The notes below the pieces were generated by a model. That model did no database searches. It was not told the DNA's origin and saw only the letters and a list, made by a program, of their open reading frames with translations. Both the position numbers and the translations under genes were made by a program. Below, in pieces: positions 41,450 through 50,480 of a DNA stretch of 64,000 bases. Each line of letters starts with the position of its first letter. Positions within the stretch are counted from its first letter, which is position 1. The DNA comes from Acanthornis magna. Taxonomy: Eukaryota; Chordata; Aves; Passeriformes; Acanthizidae. The stretch spans positions 5,704,001 through 5,768,000 of the forward strand of contig JAWUZG010000001.1 of assembly GCA_036785705.1 (NCBI GenBank), in the 5' to 3' direction.

Positions 41450-41610
41450 CTGACATGGAAATGAGTCTGGTTGCTTGTGGCTGAACCCGCTTGGAGAATC
41501 TAGAGTCATGTCTGTTTAATGCGAGATTCCACGTCGGCGTGAAGTAATGGAAATGGAAGTCCCATATGTGCTTAGATTAATAAATAGTCTCCAAATAAGT
41601 TTATGTCTGG
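41450..41610. promoter_or_regulatory. small CpG-retaining patch, candidate conserved element
   Basis: Five CpGs fall between about 41480 and 41541, four of them within 20 bases (GCGA, ACGT, TCGG and GCGT between 41521 and 41540), in a neighbourhood where CpG is otherwise very rare. The surrounding sequence is unique and non-repetitive. This may be a constrained or unmethylated element; the call is inferred. Confidence 0.22.
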
Positions 41611-43583
41611 CATATTCAAGAGGTATGGAACATGTACTTACAGTATGGGGGATGTCTTAATTGATGTCTTAATAGTAAAACAAACTCAGAAGTAATTGAC
41701 TAATAATGCATTTACCATCTAAAACACTGGTGGCAATGTAGTCTAAGAGTGTTCTTAAGTCAGGTGTGACTAAGTAGGGAAATTACATGTTTCATATTAA
41801 TCATCAGCTATGTTGGTATTTCAAAATTTTTCTTCTCTTACTAAAACCAATTCAGGCTTAAGTGACACTCCACACTAGATGTTATTAATTGTGTGCTTCC
41901 TGAATTCACTCCATTTATGTGTAAATATTAATGTTTGAGTATGTTTTATTTACATAAGATCCCCTTTTTTTTCCAATGGAAAAGCAGATTACCATACCAA
42001 GCACAGAACTACTCAGACACTCCAAAGTGCAGACTGATAAATGAATTGGAAATGAGGACTGTTGGATATGACTGAGACCAGGAAGTTAAAAGACAATATC
42101 TAACCTAGGCCCTGGTGTTTCAATTATGAGTATGTCAGCTTTGATTCGAAGTATGGCTACGAGCAAAACAATGCCTATGCAGTGGGATTCACCCTCCCTT
42201 TTTTCATCTGTTTTTCTTATGTAGACAAATAAATTTTTATTATCATACAAGCAGGATTAATCCATGCCTTACATTCCAGTACTATTGCTACTTCGCAGCT
42301 CTGTTCTTGAAATTATACAGATTTTTCTATATAAACTGGACAAATTGGATCTGGAACTAACTGAGAGACAATAAACAGAAGAACAAATATAATTTTCAAG
42401 ATCTTTTTGTAATTATGAGTGTATAACTTCACTACATACAGAAAGTATTATTTTGGTGTCTGAATACAGCCTAGGAATTGGAGTGCTTAAAATTTCTCTA
42501 TAACTGAATAAATTCAGATGTGTAGACAATTCATTATATAACACTAAAGGCATTGAATATTGCTCATAATCGAATTGTAGAAATAGAAGGTCTGTAGAAT
42601 ACCTTTTTTTAAAGAAAGGAATCATTGGCCTTCTTCATTACAATAGATATATCCTTGCATTTTTACACATATGGGGTCAAAGTTTGTTTTCTAATCACTA
42701 TTACAATGTGTTCCACTCAAAACAGTCCAGTTACTGGGAACCTCTGATTTCCTGCACCTTGTGTGACTGAAAGAAAAAAGATTTTCTTGTGAAGTGAAGC
42801 ATTCCCAGCTGGACAGACCATCAGGGACTCTGGATTGTAAAACTGATCATAGTCCAAATCAAATACTTATTACTTATTTCAAGTGCTCCCCTTTTATGTG
42901 TCAACCTGAATTGGAATTCAAGTCAATGGCAAAAATCCCATTGACTTTCAGGAAAAAAGATTAAACTCTATAATGTGTATTAAATGTTTTGTTCCGGTAC
43001 TCAACTCAGAACTGCTGGGTGGGCTCAGGAATACATCAGACAAAAATTCATCCATATCGACAGTGAGAAAAAAAGAAAAATATAAAAGATGCTGAAAAGT
43101 CCTTTGTTCCATTGGAGAGATGTCTGTCATTAAACCAATGCCATATGAAATTATTGCTAAGGAATGTTAACATTCTTGCTTGTGAGCTAAGAAACAGCTC
43201 AGTAGCACATATAAACATGCTCTCCACCATGCATTTATTCACTGTTTTTCTGATCACATGGGAAGCATAATGTTAAGAAGTTAAATCAGTGGTTCAAGCA
43301 CAGTATTGAACTTCCATTATACTCCCAAGACAGTAAGACACATTTTCAGAATGTGTTGCTTTAATTATTCTCTTCCTATTTTTATATTGTTGAGACATGA
43401 GGTGGGTAGAAACTCTAGAATGTTGTTCTGACTATATAACCATAAATGCACCCATACAGGGGAGAAGCAAAAAGTAGTCTTAAGATAGCAGGTATGAATT
43501 TACATATCAGAGCAATTTCACTGAAAATTCCAGGGCTGAAATAATTGTTGAAATTGCAAGGTATATAAAGGCTAAAATTACAA

Positions 43584-43729
43584 GGTTTATAAACAGCATG
43601 AGCTCACTTGGTTAGAGGATGATTCTAATAACGCCAAGGTTGTGGGTGGCCATTTGCTTAAGAGTTAGATTCAATGATTTTTGTGGATCCCTTCCAACTT
43701 AAAATATTCTTTGATTCTGTGGTTTATAA
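43584..43729 (+). repeat. 9-bp target-site duplication flanking a SINE
   Basis: GGTTTATAA occurs at 43584-43592, immediately before the tRNA-like head, and again at 43721-43729, immediately after the CR1-like tail. The two copies are identical and precisely bracket the SINE, as expected for a retroposon insertion. A similar CAAGGTATATAAAG lies just upstream, so coincidental similarity in local AT-rich sequence is possible but less likely. Confidence 0.75.
43593..43720 (+). mobile_element. tRNA-Ile-derived SINE with CR1-type tail (TguSINE1-like)
   Basis: The head AGCTCACTTGGTTAGAGG matches the tRNA A-box/D-arm region of tRNA-Ile. CTAATAACGCCAAGGTTG matches the anticodon arm (sense loop CTAATAA, AAT anticodon). 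The sequence corresponding to the T loop/B box is missing: GTGGGT joins directly to GGCC, so about a dozen bases were lost. The tail GATCCCTTCCAACTT followed by TTGATTCTGTGG is the conserved 3' end recognised by CR1 reverse transcriptase. At 128 bp it is close to full length for the type and is bracketed by a 9-bp direct repeat. Without a B box it cannot be a competent pol III gene now. Confidence 0.88.
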
Positions 43730-45327
43730 TTTCAGCAGAATTGGGGTCATTCTTGTTCATAGCAGGGGTTTAAGCTTGGGCTAGGGGGACACCATAGTTT
43801 ATTTTCATTGCCAATTCAGACAATATGAGATGAACAGTCCCTGGAGAATATAGAAGAAAACACAAGTTTGTCTTTCCCCACTCATGTCAAATCTAGTCTT
43901 TCGTCAGTGTATAACTTCATTTATTTATTATTTTGTATATTGTTTCTAAACCAGAACTTAGCTGGGCAAATTGCCTGCCCCACTGACTCTAATAGTAAAC
44001 AACACTAGTTAAAGACCTGATTCTTTTAGGATTTTTCCATCTTATGTTTTATTAAAAGGTACATTTAAAAAGTTTGTAAATTTTGTTTTAAATGTAGAAG
44101 GTTTTTTTTTTTTTTTAATTTGAAAGAGGGAAAGCATTTGGAGGAAAGAAACATCACTTGTTTGTTCTTCTTTCCTTTTCTCTTTTCATCTAAAGGCTAA
44201 TTTTCCATCCACCTGAGAAAATGAGCACAGAGCCAAAGTTGCTGGAAAGATATTCTTTTAAAATGCAATTTTAAAATTTGAAATTCTATCACCACTTAGA
44301 AGTTGTGTTTCTCTGCAGGACAGTTTGTATGTTCCTATCCTTACCTGAAGTTCTCTTATTCACAGCTTTGAATTCGCCCACACAGTCCCCGGTGAGCACA
44401 GCAAGGTCAAAGAGCCGGGCTGTGAGTGAGGCCAGTGTTAAGTTGCCTGGATGGTGATACACTCTGTCTTACCATAAAAAGTTATAAAATGATAAATTCC
44501 TGAATAGCAGCCAGGAGGACATGGAAAGGAAAAAAAAGGCCTGATTTAAAAACCAGGTCAATGACTAAAGAGGTAATATTTCTAAGAAACAATTTGGCCA
44601 AAATTATATGAGACAAATGTCTTTGCCTTATTTTTGCTGTGCTCTGTGAAGAGGGGTGAATTTGATTTCCTTAAATTCTTTGTAACAGTTTAAAAATATG
44701 TTGACCAAAGCATATTTTGACACCTTCTGCAGGACTGGAAGGTTCCTCTGGGAAATAATTGCATGAACTGAGTAACCTTTAGCTGGACAGGCACAAATAC
44801 TCCTTGACTTGAGAGGGCTCGAGCATATCAGGCATCACAGGTTTGGGATATTGTTTTCCACAGACCTGTTCACCTTAATAAGGCTACTTTTACTGAGTAA
44901 ATGTTGCAGATCAGAGGGAACATCTTGGCACACACTCAATAACTGCTAACACATACGTCTAGATATCAAACATCTTTAAAGCACCAGGAGTATTTATATT
45001 GACTTCAGAGTCTTTTCCCTCTGAGCTTGCTTCAAGAAGTTCAAGAAATATCAATAAGTTCAAATTTCCTTGACATTTTTGAAGGGTTTGTGTCACAATG
45101 CAAGCCAAATTTTAACAAAGAGCAATTTTTTGACTGATTTGTTATTCTTTTCTTTGCCTTTTTAAAATGAAATTAAAGGTTGAAGTATGTCTTTGATGGA
45201 AGACTGACAATTTTACGCTTACCTGTGTTTTGTACAGCATGTTGCAAACAGGTAGTGTTTAGCACATAAGTGATATAAGAAAAATATATATTATTTCTCT
45301 TTTGACCCTGGAAGTTTAATGGGGGAT

Positions 45328-45343
45328 TAATATATATATATAT
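45328..45343. repeat. (TA)n microsatellite
   Basis: About eight alternating TA units, with one extra A at the left. Short and isolated. Confidence 0.9.
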
Positions 45344-45887
45344 TCATATCAGTCAAGTTTTCATCAGGCCCATTTGATTCGTGAATGAAAAGAAAGAATC
45401 TCTCAGACAGGATTTTTTTTCATTTCAAGGAGTCTGACAATGCGTTTTGAAGTTTTTATACAAACAACTTCTAAGAGTAGGATTAGGATCCTCTACTCAC
45501 TTCTAAATTGATTCAAATGGGTGGATTACCTATTTTATCCACCTCTTGCTTAAACTACTGCAGAGCAAAAGCTGCCTTCAGATTGCTGATGCAAAGGATG
45601 GAGTTTTAGGAGGATTTCCAAGTGACAAGCACTGTTACTAATAAATTGTCTCAGAATGTAAAAATGTGACCTTCTCAGGTGGCTCAGCCACAGTGTTTGC
45701 AAACTGTGACCAAGTATCAGATTCCTGCCTTTTTGCTTAGCATTTGCCATGGAACAATACAGGGCTGTGACTTCTTGCTCCAGTTCTGATTGTACAGACC
45801 ATAATTAAGGATTTGGGTGAGGATGAATGGCAAAGAATGCCACTGTGCAATTGGCTGTAACCATTGCGACCTAAACTGATCCTAGAT

Positions 45888-45934
45888 GTGGGGGAAAAAA
45901 AGGAAAAAAAAATAAAGAGAAGGAGGGAAAAAAA
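45888..45934. repeat. purine (A/G) tract
   Basis: Nearly uninterrupted A and G on the plus strand for about 45 bases. It is low-complexity DNA with no adjoining retroposon body. Confidence 0.85.
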
Positions 45935-46951
45935 TGACCTCTTGTACCCTCTTCCATGATCCGTGTATGTAGTTAGCACGGACTCCCCTGCCAGGCTTTT
46001 CATCGCTGTGCTTTTAAAACCATTAGCTTGCTTTGTAGTCTTAGCAAGACATACATTTTTGAGCTATCATAAATGAAATCTTAGAAGATACCTTTCAACA
46101 TATGCCAGGCACAGTTAAAAAAGAAAAAGACCATTATGGCTCTTTAAAGAAGGGGAAAAAAACCTCAGGGTGAAATGGTGCAGACGTTTTGTGGAATACG
46201 GAAAGTTTGAAAGAAGTTACAATATAATAAAGGGACACAAGAAAACACAGTTGTGTTACACAGAGAGCTGACAACCTGGAAAGACTCTAGTTTTAATAGG
46301 ATTCTTTCTCCCTATATATTAGTTTTCATCTTCTATGGTAAATCAGGTTATGCCACTTTGTTTCCTACTAACTTGCCCTTGATATTCTTTTCTTTAATAA
46401 AAATCAGAATACATTACCCAAGTGTTGTCTGGGATAATCCAGCTGTTATCTGCTGCCACTGCAGAAATACATGACTGGAAAGAATTATGTCTCAATTTAT
46501 TTAGCAAAATTTGGTTTACAATTTTTCCAGTGGAGGTTTTATGTGACATTTGGATAGCACTGTGTGGAACAGATCCAGTCTCCCAACTCCCAGGTTGCTT
46601 GGGTACCTAGAGAGATGTGGCAAAACTCTTAACCTGAATGTAGATTGTTGAGTCTAAACTTAGGCCAGACATAGAACTTTTCTGATCATATTAGTTTTAA
46701 CTGGGATACAGATAATTTTCTTCATAGTACCTTGTATGGGGCTGTGGTTTGGATTTGTCCTGGAAAATGTGTTGGTAATTCAGGGATATTTTCTTTATTG
46801 CTGAGCAGTGCTTGCACACAGTCAAAACCTTTTCTATTTCTCACCCCACCCCAGCAAGGAGGCTGGGGGTGCACAAGAAGCTGGGAGGGGACACAGCCAG
46901 GACAGCTGACCCCGACTGACCTGAGGAATATTCCAGACCCATCATGCTCTG

Positions 46952-46960
46952 CATAAAAAG
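46952..46960 (+). promoter_or_regulatory. TATA-like box of the LTR
   Basis: CATAAAAAG lies in the middle of the LTR, followed by GCTGGGGCAAG, where related LTRs carry TATAAA followed by GCTGGGGG. The first T of the box has become C, which would weaken it. It marks the U3/R side of the old viral promoter. Confidence 0.6.
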
Positions 46961-47137
46961 CTGGGGCAAGAAGAAGGGAAGGGCAGGGATGCAACTGGAG
47001 TGAAAGCTATTCCTTCCCATGTCACTGTCACGTGTGAGGGAGCCCTGCTTTCCTAGGGATGGCTGAACACCTGCCTGCCCAAGGGGGGAAGAAATTCCTT
47101 GTGTCCTTTTCTTGCAGGTGAGGCTTTTGCTTTGACT

Positions 47138-47143
47138 ATTAAA
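47138..47143 (+). terminator. polyadenylation signal ATTAAA of the LTR
   Basis: ATTAAA precedes the conserved TTTATCTCAACCCACGGG segment, as in the related LTR fragment on the opposite strand near 24,080. In intact copies this hexamer would direct 3' end formation of the viral transcript. Confidence 0.6.
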
Positions 47144-47270
47144 CCATATTTATCTCAACCCACGGGTTGTTTTCTCACTTTTATTCTTCTGGTTTGCTCC
47201 TCCATCCCACCAGTAGGGAGTGAGGGAGTGGCTGTGTGTGACTAAGTTGCTGCAAGAATGGTTCACACTG

Positions 47271-48135
47271 ACTGTGGAAAGGAGGTTTTATTGCAGTAGG
47301 AATCTTTTGTCAGGACCTTGAAGTTGGCACATTGCAAACTGGGGGTCAGAACTCTGCTGCTTTCCTATACCGATTTCATTGAAAAACAAACAGGCAGATT
47401 TTAATATTTTAAATCCTACTTGTAGTCAGGAGTGATAGAATTCAGGTCCATCTTGCAACAGAGAGAAATATATACATATATTCCGGTGATGGATGTCTGG
47501 GGTGCACAGAATCAGAGTGGGAAGGACACTGTGCTCTTTTTATCTTTTTATAGTAAACAGCTCGGAAATGTGGAGGAGTCGGGGCCCCTCATGCTTCTCT
47601 CTTCTCTTAGAGCAATAAACAATAAAAATCCTGTAAGAAAATAAGTAGTTGTTTTAACTGAAAGAAATACAAATAGTGAATTTAGTGAAACACACAAGTA
47701 AAGCCTTGAACAGGTTCGTTTATAGAATAGTTGTTTTGAATTGTAGTGAGTATAATAATTTGATTTCATTTTTCTGTTTTTATTTCCCTTTGAAATTTTT
47801 CTTTTCTTTATTTTTTTAGTCATGCCCATTTACTGAGTGGGAGAAGAACAAAGAAAACTCAAACTGTTTTTCTCTTACTACTTTTTTCCTTTATGGAACA
47901 GACATTGCCTCAAAGTCTTACTCTGCATATGCTCTGTAATTGTATTTGATTTACCCATGTCAGTTCCTTGTAGTTAAATACACTTTAAAAAGAACACCTT
48001 GGGCTTAGGTCTCATGACCTGATCTCATGCAGATGGTTCTCTGTGTGGGAGAACTCTAGAGGAAAAAGCTTTCCCACTGACTGGTGATGACAACCTTCAC
48101 GTCCTTTTAGCCAGGGAAGGCTTCTTTCAGATACA
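47271..48135. other. gene-free stretch between LTR and CR1
   Basis: No gene is recognised. A 93-codon minus frame (47548-47829) opposes a 70-codon plus frame, and neither resembles a protein family. Confidence 0.55.
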
Positions 48136-48363
48136 GTTGCACTGGAAGATGTTTCATTTCAATATAAGTAAGAATTTTTTTTTCAGTGAGAACAATCAAT
48201 CCCTGGAAAAAACTGCCCTGCTATTTCATATGCCTCTCATCAATGATGTTTTTCAAGATATGATGAATGATCACATGTAGGATCCCTTTTCAATGAAAGG
48301 CTGGACCAGATGATCTTTCAAGGTCCCTTCCAAACTGAGATTTTCTGTGATTCTCTGATTCTC
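48136..48363 (+). mobile_element. CR1 LINE 3'-end fragment
   Basis: Starting near CACTGGAAGATG, the sequence follows the CR1 3' region: TTCATTTCAATATAAGTAAG (usual sense: hydrophobic end of ORF2), CCCTGGAAAAAACTGCCC, then the untranslated tail GGCTGGACCAGATGATCTTT, CAAGGTCCCTTCC and the terminal repeats TTCTGTGATTCTCTGATTCT. Ending in the 8-bp-type tail repeats is what an authentic CR1 3' terminus looks like. Its left border corresponds closely to the right border of the CR1 piece at 48588-49825. Confidence 0.9.
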
Positions 48364-48587
48364 TTCCTATTTGTGATTCATTTAATCAGTAGGGAAGACA
48401 TTTCTATTACAATATTATGATCTTTCTCAGTAACAATATCAATGAATTAAATCAAAACCTTGTTAGAAATGTTTGTTTCTACAATAAATGTGTGATTTTT
48501 TTTTTTTAGGACATATGATAAAACTAGATAAGTGAGAGGTTAGAATAGAGACTAGACTTGTACTTTCAAAACCCAAAACATTTTTGT
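48364..48587. other. spacer between the two CR1 pieces
   Basis: About 220 bases of AT-rich sequence with a poly-T run near 48497-48508. I see no CR1 homology here. Confidence 0.6.
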
Positions 48588-49825
48588 GCAAGTCCTAAGA
48601 GAGTTGGCAAATATCATTAAGAGCCTACTCTTGATTATGTTTGAAAAGTTGTGGCAATCAGGAGAGGTTCCTGAGGATCTGAAAAAACGAAAATATACCT
48701 CTTTAACCTCAGGAAGACAAAGAGGAGGACCTGGGGAACTACAGGTTGATCAGTCTCACCTCAGTCCCTGGGAAGGTGATGGAGTAATAATGCCATTATT
48801 TAAACCATGTTCCCAAGCATGAAGATCAAGAAAGCAATTAGGAGCAGTTAGCATGAAATTAGAAAGGGGAAATCATGTTTCAGTAACTTGGTGGCCTCAG
48901 CAATGCGGTGACAGGTATGGTGGATAATGGGAGAGCAGTGAAAGAAGTTTCACTTCATTTTCGATAGGGTGGGTTTTTTTTGCTAACTCCCCTAAGATCT
49001 TCACAGACAAGCAGCTCAAATATGTTCTGCATAAGTGAGGTGGACTGGAAATTGGTTGAACTGATGGGCTCAAAGTGTTTTCACAAGTGCTGTACCTGAG
49101 TATTGATATGAGGGCAAATGTTGTTAAATTGTTAACTGCTCCTTGAGGAGATTGATGATGAGAGCAAGAGCACCCACAGCAAGTTTGGAGATGATATAAA
49201 ACTCAGAGGAGTTGCTCAAATATCAGATCCATGCCAGATTCAAAGGAACCTCAATGTGCTGGAACAATGGACTGAGAAACCTTCTGAAATTCAACAAAGG
49301 AAAATACCAAGTCCTGTCCATGGGAAGGATAACCCCATGTAACCCACACACTGGGGACCAGCTGTGTGGAAAGCAGCTCTTCAGAGGTGAACCTGGTGGT
49401 TTGGTCATACAGCAAACCAAACATGAGCCAGCAATGAGTTCTTATGGCGGAAAAAACCAGAAGCCTCCAGGGTTGCTCTAGGCAAAGGATTTCCAACAGG
49501 AGCACAGAAGTGGTTGTTCCCTCTATTCGACACTGGTGAGACCTGTGAGGAGTGCTGGGTCCAGTGCTGGCCTCCCTGGTACAAGAAAAATACTCCTTAA
49601 GTGGAGAAGAAGCAGTGCAGGGCTACAAAGATGGTTAAGAGCCTGGGCTATCTGTCATTCAGTGAGCTGAGAGCTGGGGCTGCTCAGACTGGAGAAGCAA
49701 AGGCTTCTTTGGGGGAGACCTTAGCAGAGTGTGTGAGTACCAGATGGGGGGAGTGAAGAAGACAGAGCCAAGTTCTTGTCAGTGTTGCCTTGTGACAGGA
49801 CAAGAGACCATTGGCACTAATTAAA
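48588..49825 (+). pseudogene. decayed CR1 LINE ORF2 (reverse transcriptase) fragment
   Basis: This is a partial, inactive copy of CR1 ORF2 in plus orientation. The first 60 or so codons still read as the start of the reverse-transcriptase region: LRELANIIKSLLL, then FEKLWQSGEVPEDLKK, where intact CR1 has an EVPEDW motif; GPGELQVDQSHLS follows after a frameshift and corresponds to the RPVSLTS region. Later landmarks are ATCTTCACAGACAAG, GTGGACTGGAAATTGG, AGCAAGTTTGGAGATGATAT (the region of the catalytic-domain ADD motif, here changed), AATTCAACAAAGG and CCAGTGCTGGCC. Frame breaks and stops are frequent. It stops near GACAAGAGACCATTGGCAC without the normal 3' tail, which is odd because CR1 copies are normally truncated at the 5' side. 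Confidence 0.9.
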
Positions 49826-50029
49826 AAATGGTCTAGTGAGAAACAGAGTGCAGGACTTTAATTTACTTGCCTTGTAACATTTACTGCGTGCGAGGTGGTG
49901 ATGGGCACTCCAGCTTCATAACAAATCGTGCATTCATGGTAAGCAGGCAAATATGAGCACCTGGCTCACACACTGCATGTGTCAGAGCTGAGCTTGCTGA
50001 ACTTGCTCAGTGAAGTGCATATAAAATTC
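49826..50029. other. unannotated spacer
   Basis: Short unique sequence after the CR1 fragment. Nothing recognisable beyond a few CpGs near 49,890-49,930. Confidence 0.5.
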
Positions 50030-50480
50030 TTCTTATAAAAATAACTTAAAGCAGCCTGAAGAAAAAAAAATGTCCATTTTATTTAACTACCCACCTGTGA
50101 AGTATGAAAGAACATCCTTAAATACTTTAGAGTGGCTTACTGAGTGTTTGGAAAATAGAAATGTTAAAAAGCCCAGCTCAAGACTGTGCTTAACACTATG
50201 CTTAAATGTAATTACACGTTCAAACCTTGTTTTAATTCATTTTCAAATACTTCAGTGGTACTTAATTACACATGTAACTGTGCAATTAAATGCTTTGCTG
50301 AAAAGGTGCCCTTGATATTTCTGAGACACCATATAGTCCGAGATGCTAAATAATGCTATGATTTGCGAAACTGTTTGTAAATGTAACTACGAGTAGCTAT
50401 CTACTATGTTTAATGACATTAATTTAACATGCTGATTACATGAAAGATTTAATCTGTATCTATTTTAAAATTTACTTTTG
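50030..50480. promoter_or_regulatory. candidate conserved non-coding element with repeated TAATTACAC
   Basis: TAATTACAC occurs at 50209-50217 and again at 50263-50271, with further TTAATT and TAAT cores nearby and isolated CpGs (about 50340, 50366 and 50390). The block is unique, non-repetitive and lies directly beyond CR1 debris. Paired homeodomain-type sites of this sort are common in developmental enhancers. The call is inferred, and which gene it would serve is unknown. Confidence 0.27.

Larger units (their letters stand above)
35931..43583. other. gene-free region
   Basis: No gene is recognised. The first 600 bases after the SINE are GC-richer and contain a small degenerate 14-bp triplication. 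A 12-bp near-perfect repeat (GATGTCTTAATT then GATGTCTTAATA) lies at 41651-41674. Frames such as 116 codons (37587-37937 minus) and 121 codons (37952-38317 plus) match nothing known to me. The rest is AT-rich unique DNA. Confidence 0.5.
43730..46682. other. gene-free AT-rich stretch with simple tracts
   Basis: No gene or family repeat is seen. It holds a poly-T run at 44102-44116, a (TA)n microsatellite at 45328-45343 and a purine tract at 45888-45934. The last makes a Phe/Ser-rich minus-strand frame that reflects composition. Confidence 0.6.
46683..47270 (+). mobile_element. nearly complete solo LTR of an avian endogenous retrovirus
   Basis: The segment follows the order of a common passerine LTR: a TG start with TTTTAACTGGGATA, TAATTTTCTTC, TTTGGATTTGT, ATTGCTGAGCAGTGCTT, CTGGGGGTGCACAAGAAGCT, GGGACACAGCCAGGACAGCT, then a TATA-like CATAAAAAG at 46952-46960, GGCTGAACACCTGCCTGCC, the polyadenylation signal ATTAAA at 47138-47143, and TTTATCTCAACCCACGGG. 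The 3' terminus has decayed after GACTAAGTTGCTG, so the right border is approximate. No gag, pol or env sequence adjoins, so it is a solo LTR left by recombination. No clear target-site duplication is visible. Superfamily (ERVL or ERVK) is uncertain. Confidence 0.9.
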
